Source: Margaritifera margaritifera
Taxonomy: Eukaryota; Mollusca; Bivalvia; Unionida; Margaritiferidae
DNA length: 64,000 nt
Direction: 5' to 3'
Assembly (NCBI GenBank): GCA_029931535.1
Contig: JAQPZY010001498.1
Location: 1,388,501-1,452,500 of the forward strand
The position numbers and the translations under genes are program-made. Every line of letters begins with the position of its first letter. Position 1 is the first letter of the stretch. Below are positions 12,083-23,905 of the stretch, in pieces. Under the pieces are notes generated by a model. That model was given only the letters and a program-made list of their open reading frames with translations. It was not told the DNA's origin and made no database searches.

Positions 12083-12340
12083 CAATTATCAATCAATTAT
12101 CGAATTTCCGGTGTTAAGTGCTGAGCTACCTATTGGGGCTGTTAAATATGACGTTGTAAGTCATGTGGCTTCGTGTAATATAAAGTACACCTTTCCCAAG
12201 CGCAATCTGAAATTATCAATTGTCCAATTACCAGACTTCCGCTGTTCATTAATTGCTGGGCTACAATTGGGGCTATTAAATACTACACTCGATAACAGAT
12301 GGCTTTGTGTAATACAAATGACACCTAAACATACATGTAT
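12083..12340. repeat. Diverged tandem duplication, about 130-bp unit, two copies
   Basis: Both halves share AATTATCAAT, ATTGGGGCT(G/A)TTAAAT and TGGCTT(C/T)GTGTAATA in the same order, spaced about 130 bp apart. A 119-codon plus-strand frame at 12003-12362 crosses it and is probably incidental. Confidence 0.7.
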
Positions 12341-12719
12341 TGCCTATATCAGACTCTTATGATTTTTAAAAAATATATTTTTTGTCCAAATATATAATCG
12401 ACATAAAGACGATTTGTTATTTGATTAATAAACACATAAATTGTCCTTTTTGTAGCGACTATGGCAAGAGTTTGACACGCAAGTCAGCGCTAACCATAAA
12501 CATAAGCGAAACGTTTTAATGAAATGAAAATAGGTGTCAGAGTTAGTCAACCGCACTTAATGGAAATATACACATTATTCAAAAAATGTTGCAAAACAAG
12601 CGAATGTTATTGGTAATATAGTTGGCTGTCATGCATGTTGTGTGCAGTTTCACCGCTCACCGCACAAGCTCGCCATGCGTATCGGGCTGTTACAGCAACA
12701 AAAATGTCGCCCCCTTGTT

Positions 12720-12980
12720 TCCGTGGAGGTGGCCCCGGGATCCAGGCGAAGGGGGAGGGGGTGCCGTCTGGAGCTTTTTATGCAACTTAAAATAATCAAA
12801 GTATTTAACCTCATCTTAGTGTAACGGGAACAACTCTTCACATAACTTATATTTAGATGAGGGGTGGAGGTGGAAGAGGGATATTGGGAACTGACATAAA
12901 AACTGTTCTCTGTGTGGCAAAGTAGGGGTGCCACTAAAGAACGCTGCCCTCGGGCACCTCGAACCATCGCGATGCCACTA
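12720..12980. mobile_element. hAT-like non-autonomous element, G/C-run family (copy 1)
   Basis: It shares ACTGACATAAAAACTGTTCT, then GTAGGGGTGCCACTAAAGA and a GGGCACCTCGAACC(A)TCGCGATGCCACT-type right end, with copies at 23974-24200 and 34444-34691. The left end is mutated and no target duplication was resolved, so the boundaries are approximate. Confidence 0.7.
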
Positions 12981-14261
12981 ATTAAAGAACCATGTCTCCT
13001 AATCCAGGGAATGAGGGAGTGTGCGTCAAGTCTTCGCAGTGTACGTGAAATGTCTACCAAATTAAGATTTCCGATTGTAGTATATAGCATTCAGGTGTAC
13101 CTTTACGATAAGTATGAGTTCATAAATGGAAAAGTTTCAAATCATGGTTAGGGTACAAATTGTGCCGTAAATCTAAAAAAAATTGCCGCTTTAGTTCTGG
13201 AGCTAATTGGGTTACCTTCATTTCTTTGTCTTCCTGTGTTCTTTGCAAGACTCTTATTTCATTGCTATATGTATACTGCGCTTGATGATCATTTCTTTGA
13301 AAATTCTTTAAAATACTTCCTAAATGGCAGTATGAACATTACTAGACGCTTGCCTCTAGAAAGATTTATAAAATATTATCCGACAAGAATAATCTGTTCT
13401 TTTAACGTTTCAGTGGAATATTCATACGGCCTAGACCACCAGAAGAATAGAAATTGTAGTGCATGCATTTTACGTGCGTAAATTGAAGAAATTTGCTCGT
13501 TCCCGTTCAGCATGCACAACGCGTGTACAACATCATATCTTTTTCTCAAGATGGACTTGACCATAACAAGTATGGTAATAAAAGGTCTAACGAACAAATC
13601 TTTCTTGTCGGCCTTGATGACAGAATATTCAAGTAAATTTCCATATATACATTATTTTCATTGTGACATTGGTATATACTGTGATATATACTTTTATTTA
13701 TGCTACTCTGTGAATTTGTGGATTTTTTTTTGAAGAAATTCATTTCATAATTCACTGCAGTGAATTATCAATTATATGTGTTCACTCCAGCTACAGGAAC
13801 AACTTCACTGCCAAGGAAATGAAGACGCATTCTTTCCACTGACACCGACAGTGATTAACATACACGTAATGTCTTCCTTAGCTATTGTAAACACGTTCTA
13901 AAGTTTCTTAACTTCTTAACTGTTACATTATTCTTGTCTTGTTGTTGTTGTTGTTGTGGTTATTTTTGTGTCTTTTTTTGTTGGGGGGGGGGGTAAAAGT
14001 CAAATTCAGCTTAATTAAATCATCCTGTCTAGCTGAGTGGAGTGTTAAAATATAGTGTCTCGTCAATTTAACCTCGGTCGAACTCGTTTCATTTTTTATT
14101 GCGAGCAAAGAAAGAAAGAACTACACATCGAAAAACCACGTGTGGTTGTCTTCTTATTAATAATCATTGATATCCTTGAAACTAGCAGACTGTTATTATG
14201 GAAACATCAATTCATTTATATCTGTTTGAAGTAAAACTATTTTTTGTGCGCAGTACACAAA
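12981..14261. other. No gene seen; one perfect palindrome
   Basis: This holds only short open frames without domains. A perfect 18-bp palindrome with core TTCACTGCAGTGAA lies at 13749-13766, and a TTG-rich run followed by a G homopolymer lies at about 13940-13995. Confidence 0.5.
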
Positions 14262-14640
14262 AGACCGCAGAACATAAACGGTAAACCGCAGGACATCCGC
14301 TAATCAGGAGTGTACCGGGTAAGCAACTCGGCCCTGGACTTATCTGCCGGGACAGGCCCGGGGTTATTCTCACACCAGTAAAACACCGGTAAAAACGGAT
14401 TTTTTTTTGCGGCGGCCCACCGGGATTTGTCCCGGTATGCCTAATGGCCAGTACACCAGTGCCGCTAATTAAAATCTAATATATTCTTTAAATAGTCAAC
14501 ACGTTAGAGCATAAAATAAAAAAAATAAATAAATTGGCTTGTTCCGAGTGAATAACGGATATATTTCATCTCATGGGTGAAAATACTGAGCGAAATACAT
14601 CGGTTATTCACTCGGAACAAGCAAATAGCCTCAATATACT
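14262..14640. mobile_element. Foldback MITE (copy 1), interrupted by a hAT-like element
   Basis: It starts near GCAGAACATAAACGGTAAAC and ends with a strong hairpin (14537-14629) whose arms are GCTTGTTCCGAGTGAATAAC and its complement. The copy at 59555-59800 has the same 5' sequence, the GAGCATAAAATAAA linker and an equivalent hairpin (TTGCTTG...CAAGCAAATA). Taking out the 14305-14461 insertion makes the two copies align. No coding capacity. The superfamily is unassigned and the outer ends are approximate. Confidence 0.75.
14305..14461. mobile_element. hAT-like MITE, 157 bp, nested in the foldback MITE
   Basis: It is flanked by a perfect 8-bp duplication CCGCTAAT (14297-14304 and 14462-14469). 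The ends are CAGGAGTGTACCGG and the complement of CACTGGTGTACTGG, imperfect inverted repeats. The interior has inverted CCGGGACA/TGTCCCGG blocks. Confidence 0.85.
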
Positions 14641-15122
14641 CCCCTGTTCATCATTAAAGAATACCTAAACTCGGTCAGTGAAATTGATCAGTGAGGGAAA
14701 GGGGCTCCAGATAATCAATGATTGTAGCTTTATTCTAATATTTTAATTAAGCTTACAGACCTTTAAAGTTTTCAGATTTTGAGCTTAATCATAAATTATA
14801 AACTCAAAATGTTTCCAGAATACTGGTCCAGAGTAATAAAGAAATATCAGATATTTGTAATCTCCTCCGCCCAGTTTCTGCACTCTCAATTCCATCTTTG
14901 TTTTGTGCCTTCTGCACGTTCATGAGAGGTCTAGATTTTTTTCAGGTTATTCTACATCTTGATCTTGAATTCCAGATCTCATGCTCCTAACAGCTATCCA
15001 TTTGTTTCTTTTCCGTCCACAAGTATTAAATGCACACATGGGGTGCGGAACCAACAGCCAAAAACAAACAGCACAAAATAGTTTCATAACGCCATGTAAG
15101 CGAGTAGTATAATCGGTTAGAG

Positions 15123-15391
15123 CAGTAGTTCCCAACCTTTTTGAGTATGAGGACCCCTTTATAACCTAAAAAAATTGCACGGACCTCCATATTCCAATAG
15201 TTGTACTTTAAGGCTGTGGCGGGGATAAACATTTAGCAGCTTGGCGCGCTAAATTCGAGCATGCCTTTCTCGCAGCGGCGGGGATAACAAGGAAAGCAAG
15301 AGCTGACTGGAGGAGCAATACTTGCTGCGAAGTTATGTGAATTCGCGGACCCCTAGGAATAACTCCGCGGCCCACAGGTTTGGAACCACTG
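15123..15391. mobile_element. hAT-like MITE, 269 bp
   Basis: The left end is CAGTAGTTCCCAACCTTTTT; the right end is the complement of CAGTGGTTCCAAACCTGTGG. The flanks GGTTAGAG (15115-15122) and GGTTCGAG (15392-15399) match at 7 of 8. GGACCCC motifs occur subterminally on both sides and GGCGGGGATAA is repeated inside. Confidence 0.88.
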
Positions 15392-15748
15392 GGTTCGAGC
15401 GTAGGCCTACAGCGATTATAGCCTCGGAAGTTTCCCATCAATTAAGTGTATACTCACAAATGTTAAAATTGTGCCTGTCTAGACACCATGGTACCAGTAC
15501 TCTAATATTTAGGATATTATGGAAGAAAGAACGCAATCAGAAAACAGTTCCTTTAAATTCACATGAGTACGTACATGTAAATTGCATGAGAGACAGACAT
15601 ACAAAGGGAGAGAGGGGGGTTGTTGTTGTTGTTGTTTGGTACGTGTGGTGGTAATAACAGCAAAATTTAGAGCTTTAGATCCCGCATTCATAGGACTCGC
15701 GGTAGCAATTATATGGCAGAATGGGAACCAGTCTAGAAATCTGTGAAC

Positions 15749-15750
<2 letters not shown>

Positions 15751-15813
<63 letters not shown>
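15751..15813. repeat. (TA)n microsatellite
   Basis: About 62 bp of uninterrupted AT/TA. Confidence 0.97.
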
Positions 15814-15816
<3 letters not shown>

Positions 15817-17658
15817 TTTGGCTGGCCAGGATTGGTTAATAATGAAAACAACATTTTAGTAAAAAGAATCTTTTGAGAGCTTATTCTATTTGTAACTGTA
15901 GAAAACAGAGACAATGTATTATTGATGGAATTTCAGTCCTTATTCGGACTTGAGTTTGGAAAACTCATTACTGAAATTAGCACCTGATTCTTTGATGCGG
16001 AATTGAAAAACATTCACATGGGAAATTGCGTCATTGTATGAAATTGACAAGAGGACTGTAACGATCATCACTTTGAACCGAAAAACATAATGCTAATACT
16101 TGTCATCAAAATTTTATTTTTAGATCCTCGGACTTCCTAGGAAACGTAGTTGTCAGCATTTGCACGTCAATGTAGATAATAGTGTCTAATGTAAGCATGA
16201 ATGGATGTATTATGTATTAGGGTTGATGGGTACGTCAACACAATGATATCCATATGGTGGCGATCAAAAAAGGTAACTTGTAAAAGTGCCTATATAAAAT
16301 ATTCCACCAAAGCGGAAGAAAGATAAACCCTTCAAAATAAATGTAACACATGAAGTACTACAAGATAAAAGAGAAAAGGTAAAAATGTTAAAATTTCGTA
16401 AAATGTATATAAAGGTGAAAAAGCCTTAAGATTTAGGATACATAAAAAGAAACCTGCGAATTCATGCATTTTCGTGCCCATCAATTTTATAAATTATTTA
16501 GTTTTGCAACCAAACTAAAAAAAAAATATGTTGGGTACTTAATTCGTGAATATGTCTCTGATGGAGAAGCGATTCCTATGGTTTTCACACATAAATTACT
16601 GCTTATTGGTTACTTGAATTCGTGTTTTGTAGCAACCATGAATCGAACTCTACGAAAATTGCTACCACATGAGTGAAAGTGAATTTACAGTAACGTATCT
16701 GCACGCCATATTTAGCTTTGCGCTATATGCGTGACCGCAACAATAAAAGGGCAATTGATGTCTCGACCTGAATTAAGTGACAAAGGAACCTGATAGTGAT
16801 AGATAACTATAGAAACAATGTGACAACTTAATAAAATCTGAGTGAATGTAAGTGGCGAGTGCGGCTGAAAATAAATCGGAAAGTAAAACAATTCAGAATT
16901 TTCCGGTTATTTTAGATCAGAAGATAGACTCCTTTGTTTATTTTACGACATCTTCAATAACTTATAGTTCAGGATGACAGTACTCTCTGATTTTTCTTTG
17001 AATAGAGACAATTAAAGTTTTGTTCGATTAGATTGAATAACATGAAATGTCAATTTAAACAATGAAATGTTATGTTTAAATTTTATCGAGCTACATATTT
17101 CAGACAAAAAACAAATTTTCGCTGTATGAAATATTAATAATCTTTTTCATGAAGTCAGAGAATTAGTAACTGTAACTGAAATTAAAATCTCGCAAAGTAC
17201 TCTAGCACTGTTAAATACTGAAAATTGACACATTGCTTGCCAACATGACGCATTGTAATACACTGCGCCTTTCTTCTGCATAGTGAATTCGCAACCCAGC
17301 TTCTCTTACTGAACAGGGGTAAATTAAAGTGTCTTGCTCAAAACACTTTGCTACTATTACTACTACTAATACTACTACCAAGTGTAAGTCATTTTCACTT
17401 GCCTTGATCTTCTAACAATTTTATCGTCAGATTCGCTGACATGCACTACTACCTCGAGATCAACCCTTCATCACTTGTCTCACTGATCTCGGTTGAAAAT
17501 AAGTTAAATTAATTTTTTGAGATGAAAAGAAGACTCTTTCTGTAGCCTGTTTATTCTGAAAAGTTTATTCATCAAATGCTTCATGCTTGAATTTCTTGAT
17601 CTAAATGTTCTTTTGAAGTAAAAAATAACTGGTTATCACGTGTCTAAATAAGCTTTTT
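15814..17658. other. No supported feature
   Basis: AT-rich DNA. The 70-codon frame at 16464-16676 (plus) has no recognisable domain or splice context. A short (TAC)n run lies near 17350. Confidence 0.45.
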
Positions 17659-17905
17659 AAAGTAAGCAGCTTGGGTACAATGTTCCATGAAATATATAAC
17701 AAAGTAAGCAGCTTGGATACAATGTTCCATGAAATATATAATAAAGTAAGCAGCTTGGGTACAATGTTCCATGAAATATATAACAAAGTAAGCAGCTTGG
17801 GTACAATGTTCCATGAAATATATAACAAAGTAAGCAGCTTGAGTGCAGTGCTCCATGAAATATATAACAAAGTAAGAAGCATATATACATAGTTCCATAA
17901 ATAAA
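17659..17905. repeat. 42-bp minisatellite, five copies plus a partial
   Basis: Copies start at 17659, 17701, 17743, 17785 and 17827, with a degenerate sixth at 17869. The unit begins AAAGTAAGCAGCTTGGGTAC and ends GAAATATATAAC. Since 42 is divisible by three, several frames stay open on both strands and look like repetitive proteins. Nothing supports their expression. Confidence 0.97.
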
Positions 17906-19592
17906 GGAAAGGTTTCAACATATACAATGTTAACTGTTGAAACGCAGATTTATATACCACAATCAACATTTGGAAGGTCCTTGGCAAAATAGGCTTAAAG
18001 CAGAGTACAATGAAATTGTTAAAACAAATCTCATCCCGACAAAATTGACATTTAAACCAAATAAGATTAAACAATTTAATCAGTGCCCAAAAGTGCTGTA
18101 ATTAACGTTATTGTGCATTATATTGAAAAATGAGGTCAATGAGCCCTATACCTAGACAATATCATATTAATACCACCTGGCAGATCAAATTTTATCATGT
18201 ATACTTGAATAAGTAAATGTCCCAAAATTAAATTTTTGTATGATAGGCATCTGTATATGGTAGCTTTATGTGCAAATCTATTACTTAAATAAAGGTACTG
18301 TTTTCAGCTATTTCACAAAACTCTCTATTCCCTATCACAATCTGTTTAATCTTCCTGGTAGTCACAATAGACAGTTTTTCATCAGTCTTCCGTTCATTAC
18401 AGGTTTATAAGGCGTGTAGTTCAGTAAATTTTATTCCAATAAACAGACATGATTATATTTAATCTGGTATTTTTGGGGACCATTTAAGACAACAGGATTA
18501 GGCATTGGTTGTGCATCAAATCAGTCAATCGGAACATACTCCTCTTTATCTTGTCATCTTTTGTATCTATGCGCGGACTTTTGAAAAAAGGAGATGGAAC
18601 TGAATATCTCTGGTACTCGTTTTGAGATTCTAATGTTCAATTGGCAAAGTGTTTTACGAGGGCAGCGCGGGGAGTGAATTGCCACAATTCTCCTACGTCT
18701 TGGACTAAAACAGTAGGTTAGAGTTCATGTACATCACTAGTGAGATGCAAAGTTAATGCTTGGATTTTGTAATTTTTTTTTTTTTTTTTTTATCAAATCT
18801 CTTTGGATATAGATTCCCAAGAGTCTCTGAAATCCTTTGTTAAATTCTTTTCGAAAGTAAGAATTACTGCATGATTTAATAGTTCAAAACCTCTGACCTA
18901 AATGTCAAAGGAATATTTAAATGCTTTTGGCCTAGGTCCTCCGACACGTAATGCCTTTGTGAGCCCCTAAATTTCAAGGGAATTTGTATAAACACAGTAA
19001 ATAATGGAACTTAAAACAGTTTAGGACTGCTTCAAGTGTCCAGGTTCATCATTTCACTACCACATATATGTTTAATATCATCATCACTTCGATTTGTTCA
19101 ACGTGTCATATACATCAATACATAAAAAGTAATGAGACACCATCAAAAAGCTCTTTGGAGGCCAGTTTATCAAAGTACCTGCGATGACTGCCTAACACGG
19201 GTGTGACTGTACGTGTATCATTGTCTTCAGTGGTATAAATTTACAAATAATGTATCATGTTCTCAAATGATTCAACGCCGCAGTCATGAAAATGTAAATG
19301 GTTTCTCGAGATTTCAGCCTGTGAACTTCTGTCAACAGACCCAATATTCATTTATGCCTTTACAACAGGCGCTTATAAAGCCAACGACACGACACATCTG
19401 AAGTGACTTACTCTTTTTGTTATACAAGACCTTTAAATAACAGAATCGTCTTCACAAATTACAAACTAATGTATTCTTTTACAATCTCTGTTCTATGATT
19501 TTGTGCATTTCTACATATTTATATTTTTCCAATTTACTTTTAGTTTGCACCATTTAGCCACTATTATGCTGAAATGTCGTTAAATGCTGCTA
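17906..19592. other. No supported feature
   Basis: AT-rich sequence with a poly(T) run at about 18773-18791. No long frame, splice-bordered exon or repeat array was seen. Confidence 0.45.
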
Positions 19593-19675
19593 CATACATA
19601 CATACATACATACATACTGTCTGTTTTTGTCTAAAGCATGTATGTATGTATGTATGTATGTATGTATGTATGTAC
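19593..19675. repeat. Head-to-head (CATA)n / (TATG)n microsatellites
   Basis: ACATACATAC repeats (about 19593-19616) and TATGTATG repeats (about 19637-19673) are reverse complements separated by about 20 bp, forming a potential hairpin. Confidence 0.9.
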
Positions 19676-20010
19676 AGTGCCCACACTTGTGTAACACTCT
19701 TCATGGTAACAATATACTCTACTTCATTGATCGTTTGCCGACTGATCAGATATAAGGCAATTTTCACAGTCTGTAACATGAGAACACTATTGTTTGTATT
19801 TAACAACCGGTAATCCATCTGTACTCGTGTCTCTTAGCACTTTCATTTCGTCGCCATCTCCCTTTTATACCATTTCTATATTGTCAGTTAACAGCTGAAG
19901 TAAACAAACTTGATGGCATGTGGAAACCAAATGACAAAACTGCGTAGTAACAGATCTAATAAAATTGATACTGTTAGTTAAATTATTTTGCGTTTATTCT
20001 TATATACATA

Positions 20011-20068
20011 TACAGAGAGAGACACAGACAGACAGACAGACAGAGACACGGATAGAGAGACAGACAGA
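20011..20068. repeat. (GA)n(CAGA)n compound microsatellite
   Basis: GAGAGAGA, then ACAGACAGACAGACAGAC and degenerate units, preceded by a short TATACATATA block. The same TA, GA, CAGA order occurs at 38993 and 45064. Confidence 0.9.
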
Positions 20069-21845
20069 CTCCAGTTATACAGCAAGCGACTTTCTGTTAA
20101 CCATTCAATTTTACCGGAATATTTGGATTCTAATCAGAACAAAGGAATTAAGGGTACATTTGTGTGGGTTTTTTTTGTGTTTTTTTTTTTTTTATTAGTC
20201 ATATTTCCATGTTGTCGTAATGATTTAATTTAATCTTCTCAATATAATCAATAAGAGCCGTATTTACTTTTTTAGCAGTATATTTGGTTTTATTTTGTTC
20301 AATTTACCATCACATCATCCAGTTTTACATTTTTTCGATGACAATCTTGAGTACAAATCGCCACAACCACCGTCTTGAACTGCATAGTTTCACTTTTATA
20401 CATTTTATCTTGCTCCTCATCAACACGGTTGTCATAATGCACAATGTTTTCGAAAAATCGATTTTTCGATTATAAATATAATCTCATTGCCTCTTATTTA
20501 AAGAACAGTTTCCCAATAAAATCGAGTTAATAAAAATAAAACGCATTAAAATCTTAACTTTTCCATAAATTCTCTATATTCATTTAAGTGCAGAAAGCTC
20601 AACAAACTGTACGATATAACTAAATATCAATGTAAACTGAATTTTAAAAAAAACAACACAGAAACAAACAACAAAGCAAACATAAAGAAAGTTGAAACTT
20701 GGAACTCTAAATTTCATCTATATTTTCATAGCGTTGTTTCAGAACACAAATTCGAAATATGCAACTGTATTATACATTTTTATAATGTAAATACAATATG
20801 TTAAAGAGTAACAACATCACGGAGATAATCCAAAGCTGTACAAATAATAATAATTTCTTGATCTTCAGAACTTATTTAATTCAATTCAATTCGTTGTTAT
20901 ACACAACACAAATATGAACAGACAGCGTACAATTTACACAACACACATATGAATAAACAGCGTACAATTTACACAATCTAGAAAAAGTTAGAAGACGGTT
21001 GTGTGTTTCTTAATATTAAGCACAACGATATGTGGTGTCTGTTGCTAGGCTAAAAGGCCCGATGAATGTGGACATGAATCAATCATACCCTCCGGGAAAA
21101 ATGAATTTTTACACAGCGTTGTTAAAGTTCTATCGGATTTGATGGTATTTTTGACCAAAAACGGAAGATGTAATAATTGAAATAAGAAAGAATAATGAAG
21201 TTTTTTAGTTGTTTTTTTTTAAATGAAGATGCATTGTAGAGAAAAGGGGATTCCCTATGACAACAAAAGCAAAATTAACAATAACAATGAAAATAAAAGC
21301 AACACATCAACATCAGCAATAACAAAACAACAGTAATAACAAGAAGAAGAAAACAACAACACAATAATAACAGGTTAAACCCATGTTTTAATAGTAACAT
21401 CACTATAACAAGAGAGTAATGTCGCCCTCCACGTCTTTTGGCTAGCGTTTCTACGTTTTTACAATAATTTTTCATTCCTGGAATGTTCCATTGTTCTTGA
21501 CGAATCAAATACATGTTTGGAAATGTGATTAGATCAGAGCTGTTTGGATCAATTGTTTCATGAATGTGTAACTTTAACCGATAACAATGTACCTGAAATT
21601 AATATTTAGCTGTTAATATACATTTTTGATTATTTATGTTACAGCTAATATCAATACATATTGTATTTCAGATCTGTTACAATATTTGTTTCACAAATGA
21701 CAGATTATATAGATTTATTGCTTATTATTTACATAGTTGAAGGTTTTTGCTGGCATTATGAATGTTACATGACACAGCGTTAGAAGATATTGCATGTATC
21801 TATAGTCCATTTCACTCCTATGTAAACCAGTTTCATTTTTTTAAA
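20069..21845. other. No gene seen
   Basis: AT-rich DNA with a perfect 18-bp palindrome CGAAAAATCGATTTTTCG at about 20453-20470, a short direct duplication (ACACAACACAAATATGAA / ACACAACACACATATGAA) at 20900-20970, and an AAC/ACA-rich tract at 21270-21370. Confidence 0.45.
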
Positions 21846-21860
21846 TTTTTTTTTCTCAAG

Positions 21861-22190
21861 TTTTATAAAAATCCACTCGTTCAAGCAAATCATCAAAAAT
21901 CTCCTAATCTCATCATCGCAAGCAACAAGCGAAAAAACCACTATGATCTTTCTTCACCTGTGGCTGCCTGCAACAAGTTTTCCTCGTTTCGTAGTAATAT
22001 GCGTAAACGAAAATACATTAGCAACACCATGAAACAAGCTTTTATACATCAACGAAAGTGCCCTTTTATTGATAAAGAAGTGACTGTGTTTGGAAGAGAC
22101 AATTTGATTGGCTCATTTAATCAGCATAAAAGGTCATGTTTGGGTCAACCTTCTGAGAAAATTTTCATCGGGCTCGCATTTATTAGTTAA
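21861..22190 (+). CDS. Candidate exon, basic protein of unknown function
   Basis: A strong pyrimidine-rich acceptor (AAATTTTTTTTTCTCAAG, AG at 21859-21860) opens a 109-codon frame that ends in TAA at 22188-22190. The protein is very basic with several dibasic and tribasic clusters (NKRKNHYDL, NMRKRKYIS, QHKRSC), three cysteines and no low-complexity sequence. Codon use looks more coding-like than the surroundings. A donor-like AAAG/GTCATG lies at about 22131, so the exon could instead stop there. I see no partner exon or recognised domain. A secreted prohormone-like or nuclear basic protein are equal guesses. A TE relic is also possible. Confidence 0.35.
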   Translation, partial: FYKNPLVQANHQKSPNLIIASNKRKNHYDLSSPVAACNKFSSFRSNMRKRKYISNTMKQAFIHQRKCPFIDKEVTVFGRDNLIGSFNQHKRSCLGQPSEKIFIGLAFIS

Positions 22191-22580
22191 GCAGATTGAT
22201 GCATATTCATCAGAAACGAGGAAATCTTATTGCGGGCAGCCACGGGAGATAAGACAGCATAGCGTATTTTCTCTCGTGACTCGAGACGATGTCATAATCA
22301 TTGCTATTATCATATGTAACTGACCAATAAATAATGGATTTTTTTCATAACATATTTCAAAAGTTTTCTTCTTTGTGATCTATAGGTATGTCTACGTAGG
22401 GTAAATCTACTTCTATGAATAACTAATTCTGGCCTCGTATTAACAGTCACGTTGCTTTGTACTAAGGTAAGTAGGGTAGATGAAGTACATGCTGTTTGTG
22501 TATTGCTATATTTAAAATAGGAAGTTGTACCCTTACAATTATGAAAACAAGTTTACATATAAATCTCGTACAGTGGAATT

Positions 22581-22581
<1 letters not shown>

Positions 22582-22644
<63 letters not shown>
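22582..22644. repeat. (AT)n microsatellite
   Basis: About 62 bp of AT. Confidence 0.97.
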
Positions 22645-22647
<3 letters not shown>

Positions 22648-22896
22648 ATTTACGTGTATAAATCAATGCAAGGGAACAAAATGAGAATTGATTATGAAAG
22701 AGAAGAAAGCATATTTTCCAAATTATAACTTCCTGCTAGTCCATTTGCCTTTGACACAATCCATACACAGTTTGTACTGGGGGATCAGTTCCAGTAGGGA
22801 CAGACCAGTTCCACGTGCAGAACAGTAAACAAAAATAATTAAAAAATTAAAAATTTATTTAGTTGTTATGTACACCTATTAGACCAACCACTATGG

Positions 22897-23083
22897 CAGT
22901 ACCGGATTAAGAACTTTAGAGGCCCTAAGCACTGAAAAGATTATGGTGCCCCCCCCCCCCCTCCCCCGTGTAATTCAAAATAAACACAATACTAAACCAT
23001 AATTTCTCTTTCTTTTTTTTTTACTCTGCCTTGCTTGTGTCCTAAGCACGTGCTTAGTTTGCCTTTTGGGTAAACCTACACTG
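22897..23083. mobile_element. hAT-like MITE, 187 bp
   Basis: It begins CAGTACCGGATTAAGAAC and ends GGGTAAACCTACACTG, an imperfect inverted pair. CCTAAGCAC occurs near both ends. The flanks CACTATGG (22889-22896) and CACTATTG (23084-23091) match at 7 of 8 bases. It contains a C homopolymer tract. Confidence 0.8.
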
Positions 23084-23196
23084 CACTATTGTATTCAAAT
23101 TTCGCTACACTTAGTGGATTTTGAGAAAATTGGAAAAACTGTATTATACTAGGAATCAGAAAGATTATATCAACTTTCCGTAGTTAAATAACAGGA

Positions 23197-23385
23197 GTAA
23201 GCTTGAACATCAACCAAAGATTTGGGTGTTGTGGCAATAATGTCATCTACCTCCTGACAAGCGAGAAACGTCCCGTCCAATATGATGGCGAAACTGTGGA
23301 CTTTTGGAAGAGGATGAACAGCCACAAGAGCCACATCCGCAAAAAAACTGATACAAAACTCAACCGGACATATGGAATATCTTGA
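23197..23385 (+). pseudogene. Penelope-like GIY-YIG endonuclease fragment
   Basis: The plus-strand frame reads NNVIYLLTSEKRPVQYDGET and then KRMNSHKSHIRKKTDTKL before TGA. The VIYLLT, then QYDGET, then RMNSHK series matches, by eye, the GIY-YIG nuclease module at the C-terminus of Penelope-like retroelements: the I-Y of 'GIY', the Y-x-G-E-T block, and the R..H....I helix. Only this module remains; no reverse transcriptase lies upstream in frame, and the frame ends early. A GIY-YIG domain from another retroelement is an alternative. The segment lies between a hAT-like MITE and a split LINE fragment. Confidence 0.6.
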
Positions 23386-23905
23386 CATACCATCTATGGC
23401 ATGCATGAAATATATTATGAAGACAACGAAAAACAAATTATTTCAATAAAATGTTGGGACCGTTTCTAACATAAATAATAAAAACGCAACCCTGCCTAAT
23501 ATCAAACTTTGAAAGGAAGAAAGTTTGGATCCTATTCATATTAGAAAGAATATATTTATGATGCAATAATGTTGCTTTCTCTTGACAATACTGTAGGGAC
23601 TGGTCTCGTGGCTGCTCGGCTATTTCAACCTCCGTTGTTAGACCACTTGCTGTTATTTTCAGTAGATCCTTGAGAGAAATTAAATCTCCTGCTATGTGGA
23701 AAACAGCACACTTCAACCATTTTATTTTAAAAAACGTGACCAGAGCTCTCCATTAAATAAACCTCCTGTTGCACTTCTAAGTTGTGCAGGAAACAAGTTT
23801 GAAAGAACAATCTTATTTTAAGGCTTCAGTCTGGATTTTTACCCAAAAGCTCGAGTGTATCGACTAATTGATATACATGGCAATTAATATAGGCATTTGA
23901 AACTC

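Noticed and set aside
12003..12362. 119-codon open frame as a gene
   Set aside because: It crosses a diverged non-coding tandem duplication; the two halves do not keep a repeated protein pattern.
12650..13090. 146-codon minus-strand frame
   Set aside because: Most of it lies over a hAT-like non-autonomous element present in three copies.
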